A stretch of 64,000 nt of DNA. Origin: Pedobacter miscanthi (lineage in GTDB: Bacteria; Bacteroidota; Bacteroidia; Sphingobacteriales; Sphingobacteriaceae). This document shows, one piece after another, positions 1 through 9,218 of the stretch. The stretch is taken from positions 62,001 through 126,000 of the forward strand of contig NZ_QNQU01000009.1 in the NCBI RefSeq assembly GCF_003315595.1, read 5' to 3'. Below the pieces are notes generated by a model. It had not been told where the DNA came from and did not search any database. It worked only from the letters and a program-made list of their open reading frames with translations. Both the position numbers and the translations under genes were made by a program. How positions within the stretch are numbered: the first letter of the stretch is position 1; every line of letters begins with the position of its first letter.

Positions 1-1
1 G

Positions 2-238
2 ATTTTGGAAACAAAAGGTTTCGTTGGTCACGAAGCTTTCGGTAAAGCACATCAGTATCTTCCTTTGGTAAGCCGCGAAGAATACAAGCGCCATGCAACT
101 GAAAAATTGCTGGGCAACTATTTCGAAAATTCGGTAGAGAGTATGTTCTCATTCTTTGTTAAAGAAGAAAAACTGGATTTGAGCGATGTTGATGAAATTT
201 TAAAGATGATCAATAAAATAAAACATCAGCCAAAATGA
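2..238 (+). CDS. BlaI/MecI/CopY-family repressor, 3' part (cut by window edge)
   Basis: The reading frame is open to the left edge, so only about the last 79 codons are seen; a TTG at position 5 is unlikely to be the true start. The visible part matches the end of the winged helix (KGFVGHEAFGKAHQYLPLVS) and the C-terminal dimerisation helices of BlaI/MecI repressors. In this family the repressor is cleaved after a membrane M56 receptor is activated. Its stop overlaps the ATG of the M56 gene (ATGA), so the two are translationally coupled, which supports the pairing. The ligand and target promoters are not visible. Confidence 0.85.
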   Translation: MLETKGFVGHEAFGKAHQYLPLVSREEYKRHATEKLLGNYFENSVESMFSFFVKEEKLDLSDVDEILKMINKIKHQPK

Positions 239-2235
239 GTTTTGCACACTACCTATTACAAGTAAACTTATACCTTATTGTTTTTTACGCGTTTTATAAG
301 TTACTGTTAGATAAAGAAACCTATTTCACATTAAACCGCATTTATCTTATATCTGCGGGAGTTTTGTCGTTATGTATACCATTTATTCGTCTGGAATGGC
401 TAATGGAACAGAAAGCGGCACAACAGGTTTATACAACAGTTAACTGGGATGCCGTATTACAACAGGCTACATTGGTAACAGCACGCAACACCGGTTTTAA
501 CTGGGCCAATGCGTTTGTATATATTTATTGTGCAGGTATTTTATTTTTCTTGGGTAGGCTGGTGTTTAACCTGTTAGCGGTTAAAAAACTCATTAGATCA
601 AATAAAGCAGGTTCTGCCTTTGCTTTTTTTGGAAAAAAAATAATCGATCGCGAATTGCCACAAATGGATGTGATTGATATACACGAAGAAGCGCATGTTA
701 AACAGTGGCATACTGTTGATGTGCTCTTCTTCGAAATTATTGGCATTATTACCTGGTTAAATCCGGTAATTTACCTCTATAAAAAAACAATCAAAAATAT
801 CCATGAGTACCTGGCCGACGAACTGGCGGCCGAATTTCAGGGCGACAAAGCAGAGTATGCGATGTTGTTATTAAGTAAATCGTTTGGGATTTCTCCAAAT
901 AGTTTAACCAATGGCTTCCTTGAAAAATCGCTGATCAAAAAAAGGATTTTCATGCTTCATAAAGAACGGTCTAAAAAAACCGCAATTATGAAGTATGGAA
1001 TTTTTATCCCCCTATTCGCACTTCTGATAGTATTTTCATCAGCAACAGTGCGTAAAAATGAAAAATTAATCTCCATCTCCGATCAGATCCCATTGGAAAA
1101 ACCCATTGAAATGGTACAAGCCATTGTTACTGAAAAACCTACGGAAGTTAAATTGGAATCAAAAGTTTCGGTAGATGGAAAGACAGATGCCAACTGGAAA
1201 GGATTTTATCAGTTCTTGTCCAGAAACATCAAGTACCCGGCCGAAGCAAACAGCAGTGAAGTTCAGGGAAATACCTTGGTGAAATTTAATTTAAAAGATG
1301 GAAGAGTAACAAACCTCACTTCCGGTTTCGAATTGGGTGCAGGTTGCGAAGAAGAAGTTACTAAAACCATTTTAGCCTACAAAGGATTTAAAAATATTGC
1401 AGATGGCAAATACGCATTAAATGTTAGCTTCAGCATACCAGAATCTTCCGAAAAATTTAAAAACAATCATTTACCCTCATCACCGGGTTATGTAAGCCTG
1501 AATAAGATCAATATTGTTTCTTACCTGGCAAAACCTACAGAAACTGAAAATAACATCAATACATTAACAGATGACGGAGACAAAAAAATCTATGACTTCG
1601 TTTCCATCGAAAAACAACCAGAATTTCCGGGTGGAATCAAGAAATTTTACAAATACCTTGGGTCAAACATAAAATACCCTAAACTGGCACAGGAGAATAA
1701 TGTGCAGGGAAAAGTATTTTTGAGTTTTATAGTTGAAAAAGATGGCTCGTTAACCGACATACAGATTACCCGTGGTTTAGGCAGCGGAACAGATGAAGAG
1801 GCTATAAGGGTTTTAAAAGAATCTCCAAAATGGTATCCAGGGATATCAAATGGCACTCCGGTAAGAGTGAAATACAACATCAACGTTAATTTTACCCTTA
1901 ATGATGATGTTGTTCCGGCTAAGGAAGTTAAATTAACCAACATACCGGCAAACCGCGTTAAGTTTAAAGAAGGTGTAAATATGGATGCACTTATTATTTT
2001 AGATGGAGTTAAATTGCCCGAAAGCGTTCAGTTAAGCAATTTTAATGCAAATAACATTGAATCTATTTCTGTTTTAAAAGATCAAACGGCCATGAGCCTA
2101 TACGGACCAAGGGCCAGGGCCGGTGCAATTATTATCACAAGCAAAAACAAAAATAATATTTTCAGGAATCCCGATGCAAAGGAGCTTTCGATTGATAAAG
2201 CCACAAGCATTTTAGATTATAAACGAAAATTCTAA
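235..2235 (+). CDS. BlaR1-like M56 metallopeptidase receptor with two TonB C-terminal domains and a plug-like tail
   Basis: 666 aa. Residues 1-280 form the membrane-embedded M56 module: several hydrophobic segments, the zinc motif HEEAH at 150-154, a downstream HEYLADELA helix that should give the third ligand, and a last membrane segment near 263-280. No penicillin-binding sensor follows. Instead there are a divergent TonB C-terminal domain (about 325-400), a clear TonB C-terminal domain (about 450-560, with VQGKVFLSFIVEKDGSLTD) and a short plug-like segment (about 580-655, with IESISVLKDQTAMSLYGPRA). Known for the family: signal-triggered cleavage of the partner BlaI. Inference: the periplasmic modules make it an envelope sensor rather than a beta-lactam sensor. 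Confidence 0.85.
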   Translation: MSFAHYLLQVNLYLIVFYAFYKLLLDKETYFTLNRIYLISAGVLSLCIPFIRLEWLMEQKAAQQVYTTVNWDAVLQQATLVTARNTGFNWANAFVYIYCAGILFFLGRLVFNLLAVKKLIRSNKAGSAFAFFGKKIIDRELPQMDVIDIHEEAHVKQWHTVDVLFFEIIGIITWLNPVIYLYKKTIKNIHEYLADELAAEFQGDKAEYAMLLLSKSFGISPNSLTNGFLEKSLIKKRIFMLHKERSKKTAIMKYGIFIPLFALLIVFSSATVRKNEKLISISDQIPLEKPIEMVQAIVTEKPTEVKLESKVSVDGKTDANWKGFYQFLSRNIKYPAEANSSEVQGNTLVKFNLKDGRVTNLTSGFELGAGCEEEVTKTILAYKGFKNIADGKYALNVSFSIPESSEKFKNNHLPSSPGYVSLNKINIVSYLAKPTETENNINTLTDDGDKKIYDFVSIEKQPEFPGGIKKFYKYLGSNIKYPKLAQENNVQGKVFLSFIVEKDGSLTDIQITRGLGSGTDEEAIRVLKESPKWYPGISNGTPVRVKYNINVNFTLNDDVVPAKEVKLTNIPANRVKFKEGVNMDALIILDGVKLPESVQLSNFNANNIESISVLKDQTAMSLYGPRARAGAIIITSKNKNNIFRNPDAKELSIDKATSILDYKRKF

Positions 2236-2240
2236 CCAAT

Positions 2241-2885
2241 ATGAAAAATTTCCTAACCTTTACCATGATGATGGGCATTAGTTTAGTTGGTTTTGCCCAA
2301 AAAGCAGACAGTACTAAAACCGCCAAAATTACGCTCAGGGGAATACCTGTTGCTGGTGCTGAACCTTTAGTGGTAATTGATGGGAATAAACAATATATAC
2401 GAGGGGCATCAACTTTATCTGAGATCAACCAGGATAATATCGAATCACTTACCGTTTTAAAAGATAGTTCAGCCATAGCCAAATATGGCCCTGATGGTTT
2501 TGCGGGAGTAATAGAGGTTAGAACAAAAAATAATCCTTTGGTTAAGCAAAGTTCTATAACGGTTCCGAAACAGAGCTATAATGCACCTTTAAAGGGGAAA
2601 GTTGCCGGTTTTAGTGTCCGCCCGCAAAGTTCATCCATAACACGTACTAACTCCAGTTTCTCTGTTTCCAAAAAGGGGATTAAGTTAAAAAACGGAAAAG
2701 ATGCCCCATTATACATTATTGATGGCGAAGAGGCTTCAGGAATAGAAAACATCGATAATAATAATATCGAAAGTGTAACAGTACTTAAAGATGCATCAGC
2801 CGTTTCTGAATATGGCGAAAAAGGCAAAAATGGCGTAATTATCATTGCCACCAAAAAAGCTAAGGCATCGCCAAAGAAAAACTAA
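2241..2885 (+). CDS. Secreted protein with two TonB-receptor plug-like segments
   Basis: 214 aa with an N-terminal signal peptide (hydrophobic stretch ending GFAQKA). The mature part has two copies of a plug-like unit: PLVVIDGNKQY...IESLTVLKDSSAIAKYGPDG and PLYIIDGEEAS...IESVTVLKDASAVSEYGEKG. These resemble the short plug of SusC/TonB-dependent receptors but no barrel follows. It lies 5 bp after the M56 receptor, whose own tail carries the same unit, so it is probably co-transcribed with it. The role is not established; periplasmic interaction with TonB-type domains or receptors is an inference. Confidence 0.75.
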   Translation: MKNFLTFTMMMGISLVGFAQKADSTKTAKITLRGIPVAGAEPLVVIDGNKQYIRGASTLSEINQDNIESLTVLKDSSAIAKYGPDGFAGVIEVRTKNNPLVKQSSITVPKQSYNAPLKGKVAGFSVRPQSSSITRTNSSFSVSKKGIKLKNGKDAPLYIIDGEEASGIENIDNNNIESVTVLKDASAVSEYGEKGKNGVIIIATKKAKASPKKN

Positions 2886-2911
2886 ATAGTTAAACCTTTA
2901 AACAAAAAACA

Positions 2912-3310
2912 ATGAGAAAGCTAATCTTTTTAGCCCTAACGGGCATCGCCATGTTCTTTAATTTGGCACGGGCACAGAATAACCCGAACAAAGTTTATGA
3001 CTTTGTATCGGTGCAAAAACAACCTCTCTATCCTGGGGGCATTTCGAAATTTTATGATTACCTGGCAAAGGAAATGAAATATCCGGCTGCTGCAAAGAAG
3101 AACAAAACCCAGGGTAAAGTATTTGCTTCCTTCATCGTAGAAAAAGACGGTACTTTAACAGATGTACGAGTAATCAGAAGCCTGAGCAAAGAAACAGATG
3201 CAGAAGCGATAAGGGTATTAAGAAACTCCCCAAAATGGAACCCTGCACAGAATAAAGGAATAGCCGTTCGGGTTAAATACAACATTGCAGTTAATTTTAC
3301 CATGGCCTGA
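2912..3310 (+). CDS. Secreted TonB C-terminal-domain protein
   Basis: 132 aa: signal peptide (about 1-21, ending ARAQ) followed by one TonB C-terminal domain with QGKVFASFIVEKDGTLTDV and the closing strand VRVKYNIAVNF. It has no membrane anchor or proline-rich spacer, so it is not a complete TonB. The domain is nearly colinear with the second TonB domain of the M56 receptor two genes upstream (shared YDFVS..KQP..PGGI.KFY.YL start), suggesting intralocus duplication. It is the last gene of the blaI-M56-plug-TonB run and is followed by a strong terminator hairpin. Confidence 0.8.
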   Translation: MRKLIFLALTGIAMFFNLARAQNNPNKVYDFVSVQKQPLYPGGISKFYDYLAKEMKYPAAAKKNKTQGKVFASFIVEKDGTLTDVRVIRSLSKETDAEAIRVLRNSPKWNPAQNKGIAVRVKYNIAVNFTMA

Positions 3311-3339
3311 AACCAATCAATCAATTCGTTTAAAAACAC

Positions 3340-3366
3340 AAAACCCCAGCAAAAATTGCCGGGGTT
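3340..3366 (+). terminator. Terminator of the BlaI-M56 operon
   Basis: An AAACCCC / GGGGTTT stem around an A-rich loop, ending in a T run, begins 30 bp after the stop of the TonB-domain gene. Confidence 0.7.
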
Positions 3367-3787
3367 TTATGTTTTCTCTCCTGTCTCGGAGCAATAAATT
3401 TAGAAAAATTTTAATGTATATGCAAATATTACAGAATAAAATTTCTATTTACGTAAATTATTAATATGCAGACATAAGATTATTGCAACTTTCGCAAACT
3501 TTTATTTCGTCGCATATTTTACTATAACACTTTCGATCGAAACAATAATTGTTTCGTATGTTTTCAAAATCTATATTTTAAATTAAAATACTGATTGTGA
3601 AGAGGAAATGGGCAAGGCAAAATTCAGGAAAAAGATTAATTTAAGTTAAATGATAAAAATCAATGTTATTGACAGAGGTGTTGAATTAAGCTATGTTTTC
3701 CACGATACGTCATCTTGAGCGGCCCAATTTGACGAAGTCCGTAAATAGCATTAACTAATCATACACTGATAATAAACAGGCACAAAA
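3367..3787. other. Intergenic AT-rich stretch
   Basis: About 420 bp between two converging operons' terminators. It is very AT-rich, with stop codons in all frames. A short stretch at 3705-3750 (ACGTCATCTTGAGCGGCCC...) looks like a decayed end of the CGTCATCTCGA palindromic repeats found elsewhere. No gene or RNA is recognised. Confidence 0.5.
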
Positions 3788-3812
3788 AAAGCCCCAAACC
3801 AGGTTTGAGGCT
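3788..3812 (-). terminator. Terminator of the sdh operon
   Basis: Read on the minus strand, AGCCTCAAACC / GGTTTGGGGCT forms a stem followed by seven T. It lies 35 bp after the sdhB stop. A perfect 8-bp mini-hairpin (ATTCCGAT / ATCGGAAT, 3818-3835) sits between it and the gene. Confidence 0.75.
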
Positions 3813-3847
3813 CAAGAATTCCGATAAATCGGAATGCACAGTATATC

Positions 3848-4618
3848 TTAAACGGTTTCTTCTGAAATGAATTTGGCAGAAGCGAAATCGCGGTTCATGC
3901 GTGCAATGTTTTCTAAAGAAATTCCTTTAGGGCATTCTGCTTCACAAGCTCCGGTATTGGTACAGTTACCAAAACCTTCAGCATCCATTTGCGCAACCAT
4001 GCTTTGTACACGGCGGTAACGCTCTGGCTGACCTTGAGGTAATAATGCCAACTGAGAAATCTTAGCCGATACGAACAACATTGCCGATGCATTTTTACAG
4101 GTTGCCACACAGGCACCACAACCGATACATGCTGCAGCTTCGAAAGCTGCATCTGCCTGCATTTTAGGGATTGGAAGGTTGTTTGCATCCTGGGCATTAC
4201 CGGTGTTTACTGAAATAAAACCACCAGCAGCAATCACCCTGTCAAATGCAGAACGATCAACCGTTAAATCTTTTACTACCGGAAACGCAGCCGCTCTCCA
4301 TGGCTCAACCACAATGGTATCACCATCTTTGAAAGAACGCATGTGCAACTGGCAGGTAGTAACCAGGTCTTTTGGTCCATGCGGACGGCCGTTGATAAAC
4401 ATCGAACACATTCCGCAGATACCTTCGCGGCAATCGTGATCGAATACAACAGGCTCCTCACCTTTATTGATTAATTGTTCGTTTAATACATCGAACATCT
4501 CCAAAAAAGACATATCCGGTGAAATATCGGCCAATTTATAATCAACCAAAGCACCTTTGGTTTTGTTATTTTTTTGACGCCAAACTTTTAGCGTTAAGTT
4601 CATATTTCCTGTACTCAT
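3848..4618 (-). CDS. sdhB: Succinate dehydrogenase/fumarate reductase iron-sulfur subunit
   Basis: 256 aa. Carries electrons from the flavin subunit to the quinone site of complex II on the inner face of the membrane. The N-terminal plant-type ferredoxin domain shows [20 protein letters not shown] ([2Fe-2S] ligands). The C-terminal helical domain has [11 protein letters not shown] and [15 protein letters not shown], the ligands of the [4Fe-4S] and [3Fe-4S] clusters. It is the last gene of sdhC-sdhA-sdhB and is separated from sdhA by 78 bp containing an inverted repeat. Length and motifs match type B enzymes of Bacteroidota. Confidence 0.95.
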   Translation of the reverse strand: MSTGNMNLTLKVWRQKNNKTKGALVDYKLADISPDMSFLEMFDVLNEQLINKGEEPVVFDHDCREGICGMCSMFINGRPHGPKDLVTTCQLHMRSFKDGDTIVVEPWRAAAFPVVKDLTVDRSAFDRVIAAGGFISVNTGNAQDANNLPIPKMQADAAFEAAACIGCGACVATCKNASAMLFVSAKISQLALLPQGQPERYRRVQSMVAQMDAEGFGNCTNTGACEAECPKGISLENIARMNRDFASAKFISEETV

Positions 4619-4636
4619 GATATTGAGGTTTTAGGT

Positions 4637-4673
4637 AAGCGGTTTGCGTTTGGCGTTTAGCGAAAAACCGCTT
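4637..4673. repeat. Inverted repeat between sdhA and sdhB
   Basis: AAGCGGTTT at 4637-4645 pairs with AAACCGCTT at 4665-4673 around a loop rich in GCGTTTAGCG words; further GCG-type words follow to 4690. There is no T run, so it is more likely a processing or stability hairpin or a mobile short repeat than a terminator. Confidence 0.5.
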
Positions 4674-4696
4674 AACGCTCAGCGCTATGCGCATCA

Positions 4697-6676
4697 CTAT
4701 TTATAACTTCTTTGTGCTACTTTAATATTTTCAAACTTCAGTTCTTCTTTGTGAAGTTCGAAGTTTACACCTTCTTTAAATTCCCAGGCAGCTACGTATG
4801 CATAATTTACATCGTCACGCAAAGCTTCACCTTCTTCTGTCTGATACTCTTCACGGAAGTGACCGCCGCAGCTTTCGTTACGGTTTAAAGCATCGATACA
4901 CATTAATTCACCCAGTTCGATAAAATCGGCCACGCGACCAGCTTTTTCTAACTCAGTGTTTAATTCATCAGCAGTACCGGGTACACGAACATCGCTCCAG
5001 AATTCGGCACGTAATGCCCTGATTTCTTCAATCGCTTCTTTTAAACCTTGTTCGTTACGGGCCATACCACATTTCTCCCACATAATGTGACCTAAACGTT
5101 TATGGAAATGATCTACCGATTTGGTTCCCTTGATATTGATTAAAGTATTTAAAATACCAACAGCTCTTTGTTCAGCCTCCACAAATGCAGGGTGATCTGT
5201 TGGAATTGCTTTTACCGAAATCTCTTTTGATAAATAAGCACCAATAGTGTAAGGAAGCACGAAATAACCATCAGCCAAACCCTGCATTAAAGCAGATGCT
5301 CCTAAACGGTTAGCACCGTGATCGGAGAAGTTAGCCTCACCTGTACAGTATAAACCAGGTACAGATGTCATTAAGTTATAATCAACCCAAAGTCCGCCCA
5401 TGGTATAGTGAACCGCCGGATAGATACGCATTGGCGTTTCGTAAGGATTCTCACCCGTAATCTGCGCATACATATCGAACAGGTTACCATATTTTTCCTT
5501 AATCACTGCAGTACCTAAACGCATGCAGGTTTCTTTATCAGGATTATGGTTACCAGCTTTAGCAGCTTCTATTCTTCCGTAACGCTCGGTATTGGCTTTA
5601 AAATCTAAGTACACAGCAAGTTTAGAAGCACCTACACCATAACCGGCATCGCAACGTTCTTTAGCAGCACGCGAAGCCACATCACGAGGAACAAGGTTAC
5701 CGAAAGCAGGGTAACGACGCTCTAAATAATAATCTCTTTCATCTTCAGGAATTTCTGAAGCCTTACGGTTATCATCTTTCTTTTTTGGCACCCAGATACG
5801 TCCATCGTTACGTAACGACTCCGACATCAGGGTTAATTTTGACTGGTGATCGCCGGAAACCGGGATACAGGTTGGGTGGATCTGCGTATAACAAGGATTT
5901 GCAAAATAAGCGCCTTGTTTGTGTGCTTTCCAGGCCGCTGTAACATTACTGCCCATGGCGTTGGTAGAAAGATAGAATACGTTTCCGTAACCACCTGTTC
6001 CTAAAACCACTGCATGACCGAAGTGACGCTCAATTTCTCCTGTAATTAAGTTACGGGCAATAATACCACGCGCTTTACCATCAATTTTTACCACCTCAAG
6101 CATTTCGTGGCGGGTATACATTTCTACTTTACCCATACCAATCTGGCGTTCTAAAGCAGAATATGCACCTAATAATAACTGCTGACCGGTTTGACCTGCA
6201 GCATAAAAAGTACGTTGTACCTGTGTACCACCGAATGAACGGTTATCTAACAAGCCACCATATTCGCGCGCCAAAGGAACACCCTGAGCCACACACTGAT
6301 CTATAATATTTGCACTAACTTCTGCCAAACGGTGTACGTTAGCTTCGCGTGCCCTATAATCACCACCTTTAATGGTATCGTAAAATAAACGGTAAACGCT
6401 GTCACCATCATTCTGATAGTTTTTAGCGGCATTAATACCACCCTGAGCAGCGATTGAGTGTGCCCTACGTGGTGAATCCTGAAAACAGAAACATTTTACT
6501 TTGTAACCCATTTCGGCCAAAGTAGCGGCTGCCGAAGCACCTGCTAAACCCGAACCCACAATAATTACTTCAATAGTTCTTTTGTTCGATGGGTTTACCA
6601 AAGGCACAGAAGACTTATATTTTGTCCATTTGCTGGTTAATTCGCCTTCTGGAATATTTGAATTAATATCTGACAT
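4697..6676 (-). CDS. sdhA: Succinate dehydrogenase/fumarate reductase flavoprotein subunit
   Basis: 659 aa from the ATG at 6676 ([12 protein letters not shown]). The open frame continues upstream but overlaps the end of sdhC, so the internal ATG is preferred. Oxidises succinate to fumarate with covalent FAD. Visible are the Rossmann dinucleotide site ([19 protein letters not shown]), the flavin-linking region [14 protein letters not shown], substrate-site segments QIHPTCIP and [21 protein letters not shown], and [12 protein letters not shown]. Size and sequence fit the type B (Bacillus/Wolinella-like) family, in agreement with a single large cytochrome b subunit next door. Confidence 0.95.
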   Translation of the reverse strand: MSDINSNIPEGELTSKWTKYKSSVPLVNPSNKRTIEVIIVGSGLAGASAAATLAEMGYKVKCFCFQDSPRRAHSIAAQGGINAAKNYQNDGDSVYRLFYDTIKGGDYRAREANVHRLAEVSANIIDQCVAQGVPLAREYGGLLDNRSFGGTQVQRTFYAAGQTGQQLLLGAYSALERQIGMGKVEMYTRHEMLEVVKIDGKARGIIARNLITGEIERHFGHAVVLGTGGYGNVFYLSTNAMGSNVTAAWKAHKQGAYFANPCYTQIHPTCIPVSGDHQSKLTLMSESLRNDGRIWVPKKKDDNRKASEIPEDERDYYLERRYPAFGNLVPRDVASRAAKERCDAGYGVGASKLAVYLDFKANTERYGRIEAAKAGNHNPDKETCMRLGTAVIKEKYGNLFDMYAQITGENPYETPMRIYPAVHYTMGGLWVDYNLMTSVPGLYCTGEANFSDHGANRLGASALMQGLADGYFVLPYTIGAYLSKEISVKAIPTDHPAFVEAEQRAVGILNTLINIKGTKSVDHFHKRLGHIMWEKCGMARNEQGLKEAIEEIRALRAEFWSDVRVPGTADELNTELEKAGRVADFIELGELMCIDALNRNESCGGHFREEYQTEEGEALRDDVNYAYVAAWEFKEGVNFELHKEELKFENIKVAQRSYK

Positions 6677-6693
6677 ATCTTTTGTGCTAAAAA

Positions 6694-7374
6694 TTATTGA
6701 ATAAGACCGAAATAAACTGCAATCGGCATGGCCGCGAAAAGGATCGAAATAATGATCGAATACCAAACGCCTGCTCTTTTAATCATACCATTATATTTTG
6801 AGTGGTTCCAGCCCATTGTTTGAAAAGCTGATGCAAAACCATGTAACAGGTGATAGCATAAAGAGAACATGGCCAGAATATATACAGCAACCCTTACCGG
6901 ATCCTGAAATTTCTCTTTCATCACAGCATAAAGATCTTCATGTCCGTTGGCATCAACCGTAGGAATACCTGTAAAACGTGATACTACCCAGAAATCTTTC
7001 AGGTGAACCACCAAAAAGATTAATAAAAGTGTGCCTAACAAGCCCATTGAACGGCTATACCATTTACTATTTGCCTTACCATCGTTTACTGCATATTTAA
7101 CAGGACGTGCTTTTTGATTTTGCAATGTTAAACGTAACGCCTGAAAAATGTGCGCAAGCAAGCCAATAAACAACACAATTTCGCCCGCCCGGATAATCCA
7201 GTTGGTGGCCATAAAATGTGCGCCTATGTTGAATGTTAAACCACCGTCGCTAATAAATATTAAAGCATTAATACCGCAGTGTACAATTAAAAAAAGTATC
7301 AGGAACAAACCTGTAATACCCATGATGAATTTCTTCCCTATTGATGAAGAAAATGCATTTCCGAAACCACTCAT
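6694..7374 (-). CDS. sdhC: Succinate dehydrogenase cytochrome b subunit (type B)
   Basis: 226 aa with five predicted membrane helices and several helix-embedded histidines (such as H32 in FLIVHCGIN and the HLLHGF segment), as expected for the di-heme cytochrome b558 anchor of type B complex II. It passes electrons to menaquinone. First gene of sdhC-sdhA-sdhB on the minus strand; sdhA begins 17 bp after its stop. There is no separate sdhD, which is normal for this type. Confidence 0.93.
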   Translation of the reverse strand: MSGFGNAFSSSIGKKFIMGITGLFLILFLIVHCGINALIFISDGGLTFNIGAHFMATNWIIRAGEIVLFIGLLAHIFQALRLTLQNQKARPVKYAVNDGKANSKWYSRSMGLLGTLLLIFLVVHLKDFWVVSRFTGIPTVDANGHEDLYAVMKEKFQDPVRVAVYILAMFSLCYHLLHGFASAFQTMGWNHSKYNGMIKRAGVWYSIIISILFAAMPIAVYFGLIQ

Positions 7375-7403
7375 TTGATTAGGATTTATATCTAAATTTC
7401 TTG

Positions 7404-7411
7404 CAAAAGTA
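7404..7411 (-). promoter_or_regulatory. Candidate -7 box of the sdh promoter
   Basis: Minus-strand TACTTTTG matches the Bacteroidota -7 consensus TAnnTTTG and lies 30 bp upstream of the sdhC ATG. No convincing -33 TTG is seen at the usual distance. Confidence 0.45.
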
Positions 7412-7578
7412 TCTAATTATGAGTTTAATTTATAAACGATTATGACAAAACAACGATAAAACATTTATTTAGAAACATTCTAAAGCATATTCGGAAATAA
7501 TTGAAAGATTGGGAGGTTATTTATGGTTTCGATGTATAATTGACATAAGAATTAATGTGTTAACCATCAAAAAAACTC

Positions 7579-7664
7579 CGTCATCTCGAGCGAAGTGAAA
7601 CGTAGCCGAGAGATCTATCTCGAATTAGATCTCTCCATTCCACTGCGTTCCAGTCGAGATGACG
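7579..7664. repeat. 86-bp palindromic repeat, family A
   Basis: Starts CGTCATCTCGA and ends TCGAGATGACG, with an inner AGATCTATCTCGA-type palindrome; the whole unit can fold into one long hairpin. It fills most of the 344-bp gap between sdhC and the lipoprotein gene. A second 86-bp copy is at 36372-36457, an interrupted copy at 43245-43329 and a degenerate copy near 48514-48600. A short reading frame across it is not a gene. Confidence 0.8.
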
Positions 7665-7718
7665 AAACTTTGAATTCAACTAATCTTTTCGTTATATTGC
7701 ATTATCAAACCATTATTA

Positions 7719-8843
7719 ATGAAAAAGCACCTCTACATCATCGCACTATTATCTTGTTTACTGTCAGCTTGCGATCCTAAACCTGCAGTATTCAACCTTC
7801 AAACCAAAAATTTTGGCCCTAATGCAGTCGTTTCTATACAAAGTTCAGAAAACAGCGAAACCTTAAAAGCCGAAAATATCACTAACGGCAATCAAAGTTT
7901 CAAAATCAATATCCCAAAAGAAGGTTACGCCATATTAAAAACCCAGGACGGTGAGCATACAACTGAGTATTATTTCTATCTGGATAAGGGCAATTATACA
8001 GGCGTTCTTGATGGAAAAGATATCAATACCTACCCGTTAAAAAACGTTCCAAATAAGGAATCGGAGGAGTTTATTGATTTTTATAGATTGAAAAACAGCA
8101 TGAGCAAAACACTGTTTGATAGTTTAGCTATCGCAGAGCATGAACTTGATGTAGCCACAAAGGAAAACATTGTAGAAAAAGCTCAAATAGCCGATCGCTG
8201 GCGGGAGAAAAAAAATCAATCAGAGCTGGAGAATATTGAAGCTTTTGCTAAAAAATACCCAAAATCTACCGCTACTATCTTTTTACTGAATAGGTTTGGA
8301 AGAGCAGATTCTGAAACCAGGAAATACCTGTCTATTTTTAAAAGTCTGGATGAAGAGGTACAGGAAAGTAAAAAAGGCAAAAAGTTGCTTGCAGAAATTA
8401 TGCAGGCCAACCAAATGATGGCTGGAAGCAAAATGCCCAACATAGAGGGTGAAACGCCTGATGGAAAAGAATTCGATTTAAGTGTGTTGAAAAAAGTAAA
8501 TCTGGTTATCTGCTGGGTTGCTTACAGCGGAAAAAGCAGAAAGAATAACCAGGTATTGGTTGATCTGTATGAAAAGTATAAAAATAAGGATGTGGAGTTT
8601 ATCGGAGTATCGTTCGATAAGAATAAAGACAGCTGGGAAAAAATAATTAAAGCAGATAAGCTTACCTGGCCACAATATTCGGACCTTTTAGGCGCAAAAT
8701 CGCCTAATGCAAAAAACCTGAGCAATTTTAATGCTACCTATTTCTTTTTAGCCGACAAAAATGGTACGGTGCTTAGCAATAACGATCTTTCGCTCGATTT
8801 TGTCGACAGTGAAATCAGCAAACACTTGGCCGGTCGGGAATAA
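7719..8843 (+). CDS. Thioredoxin-fold lipoprotein lacking the CxxC motif
   Basis: 374 aa. Lipobox LLSAC (Cys18) marks a lipoprotein. The N-terminal half resembles the DUF4369-like beta domain often found ahead of thioredoxin modules in Bacteroidota; a helical linker follows. The C-terminal ~140 residues have the TlpA/AhpC-like layout (GSKMPNIEGETPDGKEFDLS, FIGVSFDKNKDSW, ATYFFLADKNGTVL). Where the redox site WCxxC belongs the sequence is CWVAYSGKSRKNN, with no CxxC pair, so disulfide exchange is not expected. Probably a periplasmic binding or structural role. It stands alone. Confidence 0.8.
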   Translation: MKKHLYIIALLSCLLSACDPKPAVFNLQTKNFGPNAVVSIQSSENSETLKAENITNGNQSFKINIPKEGYAILKTQDGEHTTEYYFYLDKGNYTGVLDGKDINTYPLKNVPNKESEEFIDFYRLKNSMSKTLFDSLAIAEHELDVATKENIVEKAQIADRWREKKNQSELENIEAFAKKYPKSTATIFLLNRFGRADSETRKYLSIFKSLDEEVQESKKGKKLLAEIMQANQMMAGSKMPNIEGETPDGKEFDLSVLKKVNLVICWVAYSGKSRKNNQVLVDLYEKYKNKDVEFIGVSFDKNKDSWEKIIKADKLTWPQYSDLLGAKSPNAKNLSNFNATYFFLADKNGTVLSNNDLSLDFVDSEISKHLAGRE

Positions 8844-8861
8844 ACGAAACCTTATTCCACA

Positions 8862-8890
8862 AAAAAAGTCCCGGTTTGCACCAGGACTTT
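8862..8890. terminator. Bidirectional terminator between the lipoprotein gene and cspA
   Basis: AAAAAGTCC / GGACTTTTT stem around CGGTTTGCACCA, with T runs in both directions, between two convergent genes. Confidence 0.75.
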
Positions 8891-8915
8891 TTACGATTTA
8901 TGTGTTCGAGTTTTC

Positions 8916-9107
8916 TTAAGCTACTTTTACATTTACCGCGTTTAGGCCTTTTCTACCTTCTTCTACATCGTAGTTTACGGTATCATTCTCGCGAATGTTA
9001 TCGATTAAGCCTGAAGCATGAACAAAAATTTCGGCATCACCATTAGATGGTACGATAAATCCGAAACCTTTAGTTTCATTAAAAAATTTTACTGTTCCTT
9101 GTTGCAT
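8916..9107 (-). CDS. Cold-shock domain protein
   Basis: 63 aa, the usual size of a single cold-shock domain. Contains RNP1 (KGFGFI) and RNP2 (IFVHASG) for single-stranded nucleic-acid binding. Known role of the family: RNA chaperone that melts structure at low temperature or during growth shifts. It has its own promoter (see the minus-strand box at 9130-9159), a short leader and a shared terminator, so it is probably monocistronic. Confidence 0.95.
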   Translation of the reverse strand: MQQGTVKFFNETKGFGFIVPSNGDAEIFVHASGLIDNIRENDTVNYDVEEGRKGLNAVNVKVA

Positions 9108-9129
9108 TATATTGTATTTTAATTTGCAC

Positions 9130-9159
9130 CAAAGATAGAGTTAAATACCTATAGATCAA
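9130..9159 (-). promoter_or_regulatory. Promoter of the cold-shock gene
   Basis: On the minus strand a TTG (9159-9157), 19 bp and TATCTTTG (9137-9130) match the Bacteroidota sigma-ABfr pattern TTG-N19-TAnnTTTG. The box ends 22 bp upstream of the ATG. Confidence 0.65.
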
Positions 9160-9218
9160 TTTTTTATTTTTTTTATTTAAATATTTGCTAAATATATTGA
9201 CTATATGCACTTTAAACG

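Noticed and set aside
7595-7780. Short open frame upstream of the lipoprotein gene
   Set aside because: It consists of palindromic repeat family A plus the start of the lipoprotein gene in another frame.
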